A stretch of DNA of 64,000 bases from Sphingobacteriales bacterium 46-32. GTDB lineage: Bacteria > Bacteroidota > Bacteroidia > Chitinophagales > Chitinophagaceae. The translations under genes were made by a program, and so were the position numbers. Position 1 is the first letter of the stretch, and the number at the start of each line of letters is the position of its first letter. The notes under the pieces were generated by a model. The model had not been told where the DNA came from, did not search any database, and saw only the letters and a program-made list of their open reading frames with translations. Below, piece after piece: positions 1-8,989 of the stretch. The stretch covers positions 1 to 64,000 of the forward strand of contig MKTY01000018.1 of assembly GCA_001898485.1 (NCBI GenBank), written 5' to 3'.

Positions 1-2
1 AC

Positions 3-2183
3 CATTATTGCTACCTGTTTCTAACAAAGACAACAAAGGAAAGAATGCGGATGCAAAGCAACTTCAGTTCGCTTTGCAAAGGTTCGCTGATACCAAAGGA
101 AATCAGGAATAAGGAAACGATACACCGCTTTATGGAAGCGGTAGCCCAGTTTGAGCGTATCGTGAACGATAGCGGTTTTGTAAGCCTAAAACGCCTGACC
201 GAAGATGAAATCATCGGCACGGAAGATACGCAAGGGCTACTGGAGCAATTCCTCACGCTATCGAGGGGTGCCGGAACGCCAATGCAGGACATTGCACTCG
301 GAACCGAAGAAGTACGCATAGGCAATAAAAGGTTAAGCCTGCACACGCTTTCAGATACCGACGATTTGCCCGGAACGGTATCGGCAGATACCCGTTTTGA
401 AAAACTGTCCACCGACCGGAGCGATTGCCGACTGTCATTTGCCGCACCTGTGGGCTTGCTGTTAAGCTGCAACCACATTTACAACCAGTACATTTTTTTG
501 GATAACAGCGAAGACAACCTGCAAAAGTTTGAAAAGTCCGCAAGGAATATGCACTCACTGGCTCGTTACAGCCGTGCCAACCAAATCAACAAAGAGTGGA
601 TAGAAAAGTACCTCAATGAAGCACATTCGTTTGGTTTATCTTCCGTAAGGGCACACTTCAACATTATGGCGTGGTCGGAAGACCCTGCTGAACTGAAACA
701 GTTGAAGAATGATTGCGGTAGTGCATTGGCACTGATGGAGTGTAAGCCCCGGCACAACACGACGGACGTAGCCACTTTGTATTGGGCAGGAATGCCCGGC
801 AATGCGGGCGACTTCCCCAGTGAGGAAAGTTTTTACACTTTCATTGAGCCTGCATTGTGCTTCTTCACGGAAGAAACCAACTACCACAATTCGCCCTCGC
901 CGTTTGGTATCAAGATGGCTGACAGGCTTACCGGAAAACCTATCCATTTGGATATTTCCGACCTGCCAATGAAGCGGGGCATCATCACGAACCGGAACAA
1001 GTTTATACTTGGTCCGTCGGGTTCGGGTAAATCGTTCTTCACAAACCATATGGTTCGACAGTACTACGAACAGGGCGCACACGTCCTGCTCGTGGATACA
1101 GGTAATTCCTATCAGGGTTTATGCGAACTCATTAAAGGAAAAACCAAATGCGAAGACGGTGTTTACTTCACTTATACCGAAGATAACCCCATTGCCTTTA
1201 ATCCTTTCTATACCGATGATGGCGTGTTCGACATTGAGAAAAGGGAAAGTATCAAGACTTTGATACTGACCTTGTGGAAACGTGATGACGAACCGCCAAC
1301 CCGTTCTGAAGAAGTTGCCCTTTCCAATGCGGTAAGCGGTTATATTGAATGTATCAAAACGGAAGATGTGTACCCGTCATTCAACGGTTTCTATGAGTAT
1401 GTAAAAGGCGATTACCGTAAGGTACTGGAAGAAAAACAGGTAAGAGAAAAAGACTTTGACATTGCCAACTTTCTGAATGTTCTCGAACCCTATTATAAAG
1501 GTGGCGAATACGATTACCTGCTGAACTCCGATAAGCAGTTAGACCTGCTTTCCAAACGCTTTATCGTGTTTGAAATTGATGCGATAAAAGACCACAAAAT
1601 CCTCTTTCCTATAGTCACGATTATCATTATGGAGGTGTTCATCAACAAGATGCGCCGACTGAAAGGTATTCGCAAACTCATCCTGATTGAAGAAGCTTGG
1701 AAAGCCATTGCAAAAGAGGGAATGGCAGAGTACATCAAGTATTTGTTTAAAACTGTGCGTAAGTTTTTCGGAGAAGCTATTGTCGTAACGCAGGAGGTTG
1801 ATGATATCATCCAGTCGCCCATTGTAAAAGAAAGTATCATCAATAACTCCGACTGTAAAATCCTTTTAGACCAACGCAAGTATATGAACAAGTTTGATGA
1901 TATACAGGCAATGTTGGGGCTTACCGACAAAGAAAAAGGGCAGGTACTTTCCATCAATATGAACAACGATGCAAGCCGCCTTTATAAAGAGGTTTGGATT
2001 GGCTTAGGTGGTACGCACTCGGCAGTCTATGCCACCGAAGTTAGTTTGGAGGAATACCTCGCCTACACCACAGAGGAAACCGAAAAAATGGAAGTGATGC
2101 AGCTTGCTGGGGAACTCGACGGTAACGTAGAACTCGCCATTAAGCATATCGCAATGCAAAGGCGGGACAATTCAAATCAATAG
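3..2183 (+). CDS. traG: TraG-family conjugation ATPase (VirB4-like), 5' partial
   Basis: This is the large cytoplasmic ATPase that powers assembly and substrate transport of the CTnDOT-type mating channel. The frame is open to the first base of the window, so the first in-frame ATG (45) is internal and the true start lies upstream. The Walker A motif GPSGSGKS is encoded at 1011-1034, and a Walker B segment LILIEEAW lies near 1678-1701. About 712 residues are visible after the internal Met, whereas family members run to roughly 800 or more. The gene heads the visible tra operon, with traI starting 27 bp after its stop. The family assignment is secure; the missing N-terminus is a window effect. 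Confidence 0.93.
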   Translation, partial: HYCYLFLTKTTKERMRMQSNFSSLCKGSLIPKEIRNKETIHRFMEAVAQFERIVNDSGFVSLKRLTEDEIIGTEDTQGLLEQFLTLSRGAGTPMQDIALGTEEVRIGNKRLSLHTLSDTDDLPGTVSADTRFEKLSTDRSDCRLSFAAPVGLLLSCNHIYNQYIFLDNSEDNLQKFEKSARNMHSLARYSRANQINKEWIEKYLNEAHSFGLSSVRAHFNIMAWSEDPAELKQLKNDCGSALALMECKPRHNTTDVATLYWAGMPGNAGDFPSEESFYTFIEPALCFFTEETNYHNSPSPFGIKMADRLTGKPIHLDISDLPMKRGIITNRNKFILGPSGSGKSFFTNHMVRQYYEQGAHVLLVDTGNSYQGLCELIKGKTKCEDGVYFTYTEDNPIAFNPFYTDDGVFDIEKRESIKTLILTLWKRDDEPPTRSEEVALSNAVSGYIECIKTEDVYPSFNGFYEYVKGDYRKVLEEKQVREKDFDIANFLNVLEPYYKGGEYDYLLNSDKQLDLLSKRFIVFEIDAIKDHKILFPIVTIIIMEVFINKMRRLKGIRKLILIEEAWKAIAKEGMAEYIKYLFKTVRKFFGEAIVVTQEVDDIIQSPIVKESIINNSDCKILLDQRKYMNKFDDIQAMLGLTDKEKGQVLSINMNNDASRLYKEVWIGLGGTHSAVYATEVSLEEYLAYTTEETEKMEVMQLAGELDGNVELAIKHIAMQRRDNSNQ

Positions 2184-2210
2184 TCATTAACAATTTAAAA
2201 TTTCAAGACA

Positions 2211-2843
2211 ATGAAAAAAACCTTTTTTATGGTGTGTACAGCATTAATGCTCGCCGCAACACCGTCAGCAAAAGCCCAATGGGTAGTAACAGACCCCGCA
2301 AATTTGGCTTCAGGGATTATCAACTCTGCGAACGAAATCATACAGACTTCTTCGACCGTGAGCAATGTGATAAAGAACTTCAACGAAGTGAAGAAAGTGT
2401 ACGACCAGGGCAAAGAGTATTACGACAAGCTGAAAGCTATCAACAACCTTGTAAAAGATGCCCGTAAAGTACAGCAAACGGTTTTATTGGTAGGCGATGT
2501 ATCCGAAATGTACGTGCAGAATTTTGGTAAGATGATGAACGACCCAAATTTTACCCCACAGGAATTGGTCGCTATCGGCAACGGTTATTCGGCGCTGCTC
2601 AATGAAAGTACCGAACTGCTGAAAGAATTGAAGCAGATTGTAACCTCTACAAGCCTTTCGTTGAATGACAAAGAGCGTATGGACATTATTGATCGTGTGT
2701 ACAAAGAGGTAAAGGAGTACCACAGCCTGGTGCGCTACTATACTAACAAGAACATTTCTGTAAGCTACCTGAGAGCGAAAAAGAAAAACGATGCCAAAAG
2801 AGTACTTGACCTCTACGGAACTGCTAACCAAAAATACTGGTAA
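2211..2843 (+). CDS. traI: Conjugative transfer protein TraI (DUF4141)
   Basis: This 210-residue periplasmic protein belongs to the DUF4141/TraI family of Bacteroidota conjugative transposons and is thought to work with the VirB6-like TraJ, by analogy with VirB5/TrbJ proteins. It has a clear Sec signal peptide (MKKTFFMVCTALMLAATPSAKAQ region, cleavage after AKA). The mature part is rich in charged helices, including a segment KKVYDQGKEYYDKLKAINN likely to form a coiled coil. It sits between traG and traJ, as in CTnDOT, and its stop is only 3 bp from the traJ start. The role is by family and position; no catalytic motif is expected. Confidence 0.88.
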   Translation: MKKTFFMVCTALMLAATPSAKAQWVVTDPANLASGIINSANEIIQTSSTVSNVIKNFNEVKKVYDQGKEYYDKLKAINNLVKDARKVQQTVLLVGDVSEMYVQNFGKMMNDPNFTPQELVAIGNGYSALLNESTELLKELKQIVTSTSLSLNDKERMDIIDRVYKEVKEYHSLVRYYTNKNISVSYLRAKKKNDAKRVLDLYGTANQKYW

Positions 2844-2846
2844 ACT

Positions 2847-3842
2847 ATGGAATGGGATAATCTTCACGAACTCCTGCGGTCGCTTTATGATGATATGATG
2901 CCCCTTGCAGGCGACATGGCTGCAGTAGCTAAAGGATTGGCGGGATTGGGAGCGTTGTTCTATGTGGCATTAAAGGTTTGGCAGGCTTTAAGCCGTGCCG
3001 AACCTATTGATGTGTTCCCTTTGCTGCGTCCGTTCGCTTTGGGGCTTTGCATAATGTTCTTTCCAACCATCGTATTGGGAACCATCAATGCAGTATTGAG
3101 CCCGGTAGTTACGGGAACCCACCAAATACTCGAAGACCAGGTGCTTGATCTTAATCAGCTCCAACAACAGAAAGACCAATTGGAATATGAAGCAATGGTC
3201 AGAAATCCCGAAACAGCCTATATGGTATCAGACGAAGAGTTTGATAAGAAGCTGGACGAATTGGGATGGTCGCCATCAGACGTAGGCACAATGGCGGGTA
3301 TGTATATGGACAGGCAGGCTTACAAGATAGAGAAAGCCATAAAGGATTGGTTTCGCAATCTACTGGAAATACTCTTTCAGGCGGCAGCATTGGTCATTGA
3401 TACCATACGGACGTTTTTCCTAATAGTCCTTTCCATACTAGGACCAATAGCCTTTGCCATTTCCGTATGGGACGGATTTCAGTCCACGCTTACGCAATGG
3501 ATTACTAGGTATGTCAGTGTTTACCTGTGGCTTCCTGTTTCAGATCTGTTCAGCTCGATGCTGGCAAGAATACAATCCCTCATTTTGGAAAGGGATATAG
3601 CTATGCTTGCCGACCCTACCTACATACCTGATACGAGCAATACTGTGTACATCATTTTTATGATAATCGGCATTATAGGATACTTCACAATACCAACAGT
3701 AACAGGCTGGGTGATCCAAGCCGGAGGTGCTGGAAACTTTACCCGCAACGTAAACCAAGCTGCAATGAAAACAGGCAACATCGCCGGAGCAGGTGCAGGT
3801 TCTACAGTTGGAAACATCGGCGGTAAACTAATGAATAAATAA
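2847..3842 (+). CDS. traJ: Conjugative transposon protein TraJ (VirB6-like inner-membrane channel)
   Basis: This 331-residue polytopic membrane protein is the inner-membrane channel component of the mating apparatus. Hydrophobic segments are visible near residues 20-45, 55-80, 175-205, 215-235 and 265-290, with a charged cytoplasmic or periplasmic loop between about 95 and 165. The C-terminus is Gly/Ala-rich (GAGAGSTVGNIGGK). It starts 3 bp after the traI stop, which implies translational coupling, and traK follows after 18 bp. Length and order match CTnDOT TraJ. Confidence 0.9.
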   Translation: MEWDNLHELLRSLYDDMMPLAGDMAAVAKGLAGLGALFYVALKVWQALSRAEPIDVFPLLRPFALGLCIMFFPTIVLGTINAVLSPVVTGTHQILEDQVLDLNQLQQQKDQLEYEAMVRNPETAYMVSDEEFDKKLDELGWSPSDVGTMAGMYMDRQAYKIEKAIKDWFRNLLEILFQAAALVIDTIRTFFLIVLSILGPIAFAISVWDGFQSTLTQWITRYVSVYLWLPVSDLFSSMLARIQSLILERDIAMLADPTYIPDTSNTVYIIFMIIGIIGYFTIPTVTGWVIQAGGAGNFTRNVNQAAMKTGNIAGAGAGSTVGNIGGKLMNK

Positions 3843-3860
3843 ACAATTAATCACTCTAAA

Positions 3861-4484
3861 ATGGAATTTAAAACGCTAAGAAATATCGAAAACAGCTTTA
3901 GGCAGATAAGGTTATATGCCATTGTGTTTGCGGTTCTCTGCACCAGCGTGGTAGGATATGCCGTATGGCAATCCTACCGCTTTGCAGAAGAACAACGCCA
4001 AAAAATTTATGTATTGGATAACGGCAAATCACTGATGCTTGCCTTATCGCAGGATGCGAGCATCAACCGCCCGGTTGAAGCAAGGGAACACGTCAGACGT
4101 TTTCACGAGCTTTTTTTTACGCTTGCACCTGATAAGAATGCTATCGAAAGCAATATGAGCAGGGCATTTAACCTTGCCGACAAAAGTGCTTTCGACTATT
4201 ATAAAGACTTATCAGAAAAGGGCTATTACAACAGGATTATTTCGGGTAACGTGCAACAACGCATAGAGGTGGATAGTGTTGTGTGTAACTTCGACAACTA
4301 CCCGTATGCGGTGCGCACCTATGCCAAACAGTTCATTATCCGGTCAAGCAACGTAACCAGACGTAACCTGATTACTTCCTGCTATCTCGTTAACTCCGTT
4401 CGCTCTGACAACAACCCGCAAGGCTTCAATATTGAAAAATTTGCAGTCGTGGAAAACAGGGATATCGAAGTCATCGAACGCTAA
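3861..4484 (+). CDS. traK: Conjugative transposon protein TraK (VirB8-like)
   Basis: This 207-residue bitopic inner-membrane protein has a short cytoplasmic N-terminus (MEFKTLRNIENSFRQIRL), one transmembrane helix near residues 18-38 and a periplasmic domain, the usual VirB8-like architecture. TraK nucleates assembly of the transfer channel between TraJ and the outer TraM/N/O parts. The N-terminal stretch and the length agree closely with the TraK family. It follows traJ in the operon; the next gene, an uncharacterised one, begins 10 bp after its stop. Confidence 0.9.
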   Translation: MEFKTLRNIENSFRQIRLYAIVFAVLCTSVVGYAVWQSYRFAEEQRQKIYVLDNGKSLMLALSQDASINRPVEAREHVRRFHELFFTLAPDKNAIESNMSRAFNLADKSAFDYYKDLSEKGYYNRIISGNVQQRIEVDSVVCNFDNYPYAVRTYAKQFIIRSSNVTRRNLITSCYLVNSVRSDNNPQGFNIEKFAVVENRDIEVIER

Positions 4485-4494
4485 AAACAATCTT

Positions 4495-4923
4495 ATGGAA
4501 GCATTATCAGATTTAAAAACGTTCGCAAAAATCCTTACAGACAAAGGATATAACGGCTATTTCCATACGCAGGGTGCGTATGCCGGAAAGCTGAAAGACA
4601 GTATCAGCGAATACCTCGAAAGCTGCCAAAAAGGTGCAGACACTTTACCTAAGCAGGACTTATTGCTGACAGGCTACCTGCAATGGTCAGGCGATGACAA
4701 GCCCCGTGTAGAATGCAATATGTGGGTAAAATACCTGAACGGCAAATTTTCGCTTAGCCGTATGGAAATAGCCAAGAAAGACGGCTTCGGGCAACTGCTC
4801 AAAAAATCGGAACTGGCTAACCTGTCCATAATGTCAGCTCCTAAATTAATGGAAGCGGTCGCACTGGTCAACGATGAGCCAAAGCAACAGGCGGGTAAAA
4901 GTCCTAAGCGTTTCAAGCTGTAA
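4495..4923 (+). CDS. Uncharacterised ICE protein between traK and traL
   Basis: This 142-residue soluble protein is not one of the named CTnDOT Tra proteins. The reading frame is open from 4432, inside traK, but the ATG at 4495, just after the traK stop, is the sensible start. It has no signal peptide or membrane segment. The protein is mixed alpha/beta with a Lys-rich C-terminus (KSPKRFKL). Its tight placement in the transfer operon (10 bp from traK, 17 bp to traL) argues that it is expressed with the apparatus. It could be a cytosolic accessory factor or a mobility-linked gene inserted neatly into the operon; function is unknown. Confidence 0.7.
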   Translation: MEALSDLKTFAKILTDKGYNGYFHTQGAYAGKLKDSISEYLESCQKGADTLPKQDLLLTGYLQWSGDDKPRVECNMWVKYLNGKFSLSRMEIAKKDGFGQLLKKSELANLSIMSAPKLMEAVALVNDEPKQQAGKSPKRFKL

Positions 4924-4940
4924 CAACTAATAGTAAGGCT

Positions 4941-5225
4941 ATGAAAAAGTTAAGAGCAAATATGGACAGGTACTTTGACCAGCTCGATGAACGTTGGCGG
5001 GCGTTGCCTTTGCGCAAACAGCGCCAATATACGCTGTACTTCTTTGTGGTTTACCTACTGCTCACCGTAGTGGTCATTGGCAAAGTGATGTACGACACCT
5101 CAAAGTCCGGTAACGATATGGTCATTGAGCATATCGAGAACCCTGTCCTTAAAAATGGAAATCCTGCAAGTTTGCAGGACAGTGTATCAACAATTTTAAA
5201 AAATCAGATTTATGAAAGAAAATGA
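4941..5225 (+). CDS. traL: TraL-like small membrane protein (DUF3989)
   Basis: This 94-residue protein has one central transmembrane helix (about residues 35-55, YTLYFFVVYLLLTVVVIGK region) preceded by a basic amphipathic stretch. That matches TraL/DUF3989 proteins encoded between traK and traM in Bacteroidota conjugative transposons. Its exact job in the channel is not established. The last 14 bases overlap the start of traM in another frame, so the two are probably translationally coupled. Identification rests on size, topology and operon position. Confidence 0.82.
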   Translation: MKKLRANMDRYFDQLDERWRALPLRKQRQYTLYFFVVYLLLTVVVIGKVMYDTSKSGNDMVIEHIENPVLKNGNPASLQDSVSTILKNQIYERK

Positions 5226-6552
5226 GAACAAAAGATCGGTTGTTCGGGTAACGGAGGGGAACCCGAATGAAACCGCTGATGTGCTGCAAGACGGAACACA
5301 GAACAAAGCCGACAAACTCAAAAAGCCACTGATCTTCCTTTTAATGGGTGTGGTATTTCTCGGCTGTATGTACCTGATATTTAAACCGTCCAAAGATAAA
5401 AAGGCGGTCGAAAGTATTGGGCTAAACGATGCTGTACCAGAGGCTACCGGAGCAGGATTGCCTGCCAATAAAAGCAAGGCCTATGAGCAGGAAATGCTCG
5501 AACGCAAAGAGCAGGAAAAACGCAATGCACTTGTAACGCTTTCCGACTACTGGAATGCAGAAGATAAAGAAGAACCTACCGACGAGCAGTTTCCTGAAGA
5601 TGAAGAAAGCAACAGCTTTGGAGGAGGTAGCAGAAATTCAGGAAGAAACGGTAATCATGGATTGAACAGCTACAGAAATATGCAAAGCACATTGGGTTCA
5701 TTCTATCAGGATAATAATTCTGAAACAATGGAACTCCGCAAGCAATTGGATAAGTTGAAAGAAAAGTTGGCTGAAAAAGATGTGCCTAAGTCTGTAACCG
5801 TTGATGACCAGCTTGCCCTGATGGAAAAATCCTATCAAATGGCGGCAAAGTATCTGCCAACAGGTACAAATCAGGCTGAAGCTCCGCCTGGTAAGGATGC
5901 AAGTACAACTACATCAGCTTCCAATCAAAAGGAACATTTTGTAGCATTTGCACCGACAAGGAAAAACACCGTATCTGCCTTGTACCGTGAGCCTACCGAC
6001 AGTGCTTTTTTAGCCGATTGGAGCCAAAACAAAAATCGTGGCTTTTATACCGCAGGCTCAACGGAGCAGGTTGTACGACCGAAAAACAGTATCAAAGCAA
6101 GTGTACACGAAACACAAACCGTTATCGGCGAAACAGGAGTTCGCTTGCGTTTATTGGAGCCTGCTCAAACGCCCAATCGTACCATTCCGCAAGGAACGGT
6201 TGTAACCGCCAATGGCAAGTTTCAAGGTGGACGTTTGCAGTTAAAAATTACTTCCATAGAATTAGAGGGTAATATCATTCCGGTAGATATAACCATTTAT
6301 GATTTGGACGGACAGCAAGGTTTGTACGTTCCGTATTCGCCCGAAATGAACGCCCTTACTGAAATGGCTGGTAATATGAGCCAGACTTCGGGAACAAGCA
6401 TAATGCTTACACAGAATGCCGGACAGCAGGTTGCCGCAGACCTAAGCCGTGGCGTGATACAGGGCATTTCGGGCTATTTCGCCAAAAAAGTAAGAACGCC
6501 AAAAGTTACGCTGAAAGCTGGGCATCAGGTCTTTCTCGTATCCAAAAAATAA
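5212..6552 (+). CDS. traM: Conjugative transposon protein TraM (VirB10-like)
   Basis: TraM is the VirB10-like scaffold that spans the periplasm and links inner and outer membrane parts of the mating channel. The 446-residue product has a cytoplasmic N-terminus, a single transmembrane helix near residues 37-57, a low-complexity coiled region (about 95-200) and a C-terminal beta domain from about residue 290. That domain includes the segment TIPQGTVVTANGKF and a membrane-proximal SRGVIQGISGYFAKKV, typical of the family. It overlaps traL by 14 bp and is followed 24 bp later by traN. Length matches CTnDOT TraM. Confidence 0.92.
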   Translation: MKENENKRSVVRVTEGNPNETADVLQDGTQNKADKLKKPLIFLLMGVVFLGCMYLIFKPSKDKKAVESIGLNDAVPEATGAGLPANKSKAYEQEMLERKEQEKRNALVTLSDYWNAEDKEEPTDEQFPEDEESNSFGGGSRNSGRNGNHGLNSYRNMQSTLGSFYQDNNSETMELRKQLDKLKEKLAEKDVPKSVTVDDQLALMEKSYQMAAKYLPTGTNQAEAPPGKDASTTTSASNQKEHFVAFAPTRKNTVSALYREPTDSAFLADWSQNKNRGFYTAGSTEQVVRPKNSIKASVHETQTVIGETGVRLRLLEPAQTPNRTIPQGTVVTANGKFQGGRLQLKITSIELEGNIIPVDITIYDLDGQQGLYVPYSPEMNALTEMAGNMSQTSGTSIMLTQNAGQQVAADLSRGVIQGISGYFAKKVRTPKVTLKAGHQVFLVSKK

Positions 6553-6576
6553 TGTTGAACTCAAATATTTTAAATA

Positions 6577-7470
6577 ATGAAAAATCATTTAAAAACCTTT
6601 TGGGCTTTTGCCCTGATACTCGGCTTAGCCGTACAATCTTTTGCACAGGATAGTGCAAGAACTCCGCTTGCATTGGGTAAGATAGAGCCGTATCGTATGG
6701 AAGTTACCTACGATAAAACTTCGCACCTGATTTTCCCAACTGCCATTCGTTATGTGGATTTGGGAAGTGAATATCTGATAGCCGGGAAAGCAGACGATGC
6801 AGAAAATGTGTTACGTGTAAAAGCATCGGTAAGGGATTTTGAACCCGAAACCAATTTTTCAGTCATTACCAATGACGGGCGCTTTTACAGCTTCAATGTG
6901 TATTACAGTTCCTACCCGGAGGCAATGAGCTATGACCTGCTCACGATGCAAAAGGCAGTAGATAAAGCCAACGGTAACGATGTGCTTTTTGAAGAATTGG
7001 GCAACAATTCTCCGTCATTGGCTGGCTTGCTGTTGGAAACGATTTACAAGAAAGACAAGCGAATAGTTAAGCATATCGGGGCTAAGAGTTTCGGCATTCA
7101 GTTTATCCTCAAAGGCATCTACATACACAACGGCAAGTACTATTTCCATACGGAATTGAGAAACCGTACCAATGTGCCTTTCGAGATTGATTTTATCAAT
7201 TTCAAAGTGGTGGATAAAAAGGTAGCCAAACGCACCGTAGTCCAGGAACGTCCTTTAACACCTTTGAGAACTTACAAGCCATTGGACGGCATTGCCGGAC
7301 AATCGACCGAACAAAACGTATTCCTGTTAGACCAGTTTACCATTGCCGATGACAAGGTGCTGCTGATTGAGATTTTTGAGAAAAACGGTGGCAGACATCA
7401 AACATTGCAAGTCGAAAATTCCGATTTAATCAAAGCCCGTTTGATTAACGATATGCACCTGAAATTTTAA
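6577..7470 (+). CDS. traN: Conjugative transposon protein TraN (VirB9-like, DUF4138)
   Basis: TraN is the VirB9-like periplasmic or outer-membrane-associated part of the mating channel. The 297-residue product starts with a signal peptide (cleavage near FAQ, residue 23) and then carries the DUF4138 beta-rich domain, with characteristic stretches SHLIFPTAIRYVDLGS and LLIEIFEKNGGR. It directly follows traM (24 bp) and precedes traO (20 bp), the expected order. Nothing unusual is seen in it. Confidence 0.92.
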   Translation: MKNHLKTFWAFALILGLAVQSFAQDSARTPLALGKIEPYRMEVTYDKTSHLIFPTAIRYVDLGSEYLIAGKADDAENVLRVKASVRDFEPETNFSVITNDGRFYSFNVYYSSYPEAMSYDLLTMQKAVDKANGNDVLFEELGNNSPSLAGLLLETIYKKDKRIVKHIGAKSFGIQFILKGIYIHNGKYYFHTELRNRTNVPFEIDFINFKVVDKKVAKRTVVQERPLTPLRTYKPLDGIAGQSTEQNVFLLDQFTIADDKVLLIEIFEKNGGRHQTLQVENSDLIKARLINDMHLKF

Positions 7471-7490
7471 TCACCCTATAAAGCAATAAT

Positions 7491-8051
7491 ATGAAAAAGT
7501 ATATCTACACCGTGTTGATTGTCCTGATAGGCATCACGGCTGCACAGGCGCAAAGAATGCTGCCGAAGCAGAAAGGAATGGAAATAAGTGCAGGTGTGTT
7601 GTCCGATGATAAGATTGGCAATGATTACTACATCAGCGCAGCAATGACAGTAAACGGTAAGAATGGCAACTACCAACTTTGGGCGTTGGAATATACCCAC
7701 CAGTACCACGGGTACAAAGACCTCCGCATACCGCAGGAAACCTATTCCGCAGAGGGCGGTTACAGTTTCTTCTTGTTGGGCGATGCCCGAAAGAATATCA
7801 CGCTGAATTTCGCCGTAACAGGCGTGGTCGGCTACGAAAGCATCAACCGGGGAGAAGCGATGTTGTACGACGGTGCGAAGATATTGAGCGAAGATAATTT
7901 TATCTACGGAGCAGGCGGTCGCCTCACTTTTGAAACGTACCTGTCCGACCGTTTTGTATTAGTCCTGCATGGGCGTACTAAAGTTCTGTGGGGGACGGAT
8001 TTGGAACAGTTCCGACCGTCGGCAGGTGTGGGATTAAGGTTTAACTTTTAA
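7491..8051 (+). CDS. traO: Conjugal transfer protein TraO (outer-membrane beta-barrel type)
   Basis: This 186-residue exported protein has a signal peptide ending near AQAQ (residue 20), followed by alternating hydrophobic/polar strands and a terminal aromatic motif ending VGLRFNF. Those features fit a small outer-membrane beta barrel. TraO family members occupy this position in CTnDOT-like operons and probably form part of the outer-membrane end of the channel. It lies 20 bp after traN and 13 bp before traQ. The function is by family and location. Confidence 0.88.
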   Translation: MKKYIYTVLIVLIGITAAQAQRMLPKQKGMEISAGVLSDDKIGNDYYISAAMTVNGKNGNYQLWALEYTHQYHGYKDLRIPQETYSAEGGYSFFLLGDARKNITLNFAVTGVVGYESINRGEAMLYDGAKILSEDNFIYGAGGRLTFETYLSDRFVLVLHGRTKVLWGTDLEQFRPSAGVGLRFNF

Positions 8052-8064
8052 AACGTAAAAAACA

Positions 8065-8514
8065 ATGATAGCATTATTCAATAAATTCAGAACAGGGCTA
8101 CTGCCATTATATGTATTCCTGACAATCCTCACAGCTTCGGTTACGTTGGTATCTTGCAGCAAAGATGATGAACTGGAAATACAGAACAATTTCCCTTTCG
8201 AGGTCAATGTAATGCCAGTGCCTAAAGATGTTGCCAACGGGCAGACCGTCGAAATACGCATTACTATACAGCGTACTGGCAATTACAGCAACACGCAGTA
8301 TTTCCTCCGCTATTTCCAGTTTGACGGTCAGGGAACGTTAAGATACTACAATGAACCGCCGTATCTGCCGAATGACCTGTACCAGTTACCAACGGAGCAG
8401 TTCAGGTTGTATTACACTTCCACATCTGCCGTATCACAATCATTTGATGTTTGGATTTCGGACAGCTTCGGGAATGAAAAGCAAGTGAGCTTTCAGTTTA
8501 ACAGAAGCGATTAA
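8065..8514 (+). CDS. traQ: TraQ-like lipoprotein (DUF3872)
   Basis: This 149-residue lipoprotein has an N-terminal hydrophobic segment ending in a lipobox (SVTLVSCSKDDE; Cys near residue 31) and a beta-sandwich-like DUF3872 domain, matching CTnDOT TraQ. It is the last transfer gene before a strong terminator at 8537. In CTnDOT a TOPRIM primase gene (traP) sits between traO and traQ; here traO and traQ are adjacent, so traP is missing or elsewhere. The exact transfer role is unknown. Confidence 0.87.
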   Translation: MIALFNKFRTGLLPLYVFLTILTASVTLVSCSKDDELEIQNNFPFEVNVMPVPKDVANGQTVEIRITIQRTGNYSNTQYFLRYFQFDGQGTLRYYNEPPYLPNDLYQLPTEQFRLYYTSTSAVSQSFDVWISDSFGNEKQVSFQFNRSD

Positions 8515-8536
8515 GAGCAGTATTTCAATTCATTAA

Positions 8537-8565
8537 AAACGGCTTATCCGATGGGTAAGCCGTTT
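8537..8565 (+). terminator. Intrinsic terminator ending the tra operon
   Basis: A 13-bp stem with one G-U pair (8537-8549 with 8553-8565, core GGCTTATCC/GGGTAAGCC) and a 3-base loop lies 22 bp after the traQ stop. It ends in a short T run (TTT) and starts with an A run, so it could work in both directions. Confidence 0.7.
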
Positions 8566-8644
8566 CCGCGTTAAGTACAAATCGTTTACAGGCTGAAAAA
8601 ATATTTTTCTTAAATTCAAATAGTGGAAATAAAGTGTTTTTGTT

Positions 8645-8926
8645 ATGGTCGCATCACTAGTTATAGGTATCATATTTTTGGTTGCAGGCTTGGGACTTCG
8701 TTATTGGATTAACCGGAGAAAGTTTTACAGGCGTAGCCCTATGGGAGCAGAAGGGTTCTCATCTTATGAAAGTTCGGTTTTCATTAAATTGATTGAAAGG
8801 GTTGGTAAATGGATAGCTTATGCGTTGATTATATTTGGGCTGTTGTCGTTATGGGTTTATTCCCGTGAAAAAACGGAAAAACAACAGCCTGACGTAACAA
8901 CCGAACAACCTGCCCAACGCAGATAA
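8645..8926 (+). CDS. Small two-helix membrane protein of the ICE
   Basis: This 93-residue protein has two predicted transmembrane helices (about residues 3-21 and 54-72) separated by a basic loop rich in Arg/Lys and aromatic residues, and a charged C-terminal tail. Similar small proteins occur at the end of tra operons in Bacteroidota ICEs and are often mislabelled as a molybdenum transporter permease; nothing in the sequence supports transport of molybdate. It is enclosed by two terminator hairpins (8537 and 8952), so it is probably transcribed on its own. Function unknown. Confidence 0.65.
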   Translation: MVASLVIGIIFLVAGLGLRYWINRRKFYRRSPMGAEGFSSYESSVFIKLIERVGKWIAYALIIFGLLSLWVYSREKTEKQQPDVTTEQPAQRR

Positions 8927-8951
8927 TTATTACAGCATAAATTTTAAAAGC

Positions 8952-8983
8952 AAATCGGATAACCTTTTGGGCTATCCGATTTT
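8952..8983. terminator. Bidirectional terminator between ICE membrane gene and cargo module
   Basis: The sequence AAATCGGATAACC at 8952 pairs with GGCTATCCGATTT around a short T-rich loop, with one A-C mismatch. T-rich sequence flanks it on the plus side and A-rich sequence on the other. It lies between two convergent genes (stops at 8926 and 8990) and can serve both. Confidence 0.7.
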
Positions 8984-8989
8984 TTATGA

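Noticed and set aside
8645-8926. Molybdenum transporter permease label for the small ICE membrane protein
   Set aside because: A 93-residue two-helix protein has no permease fold or substrate motif; the label is a database artefact in my recollection.
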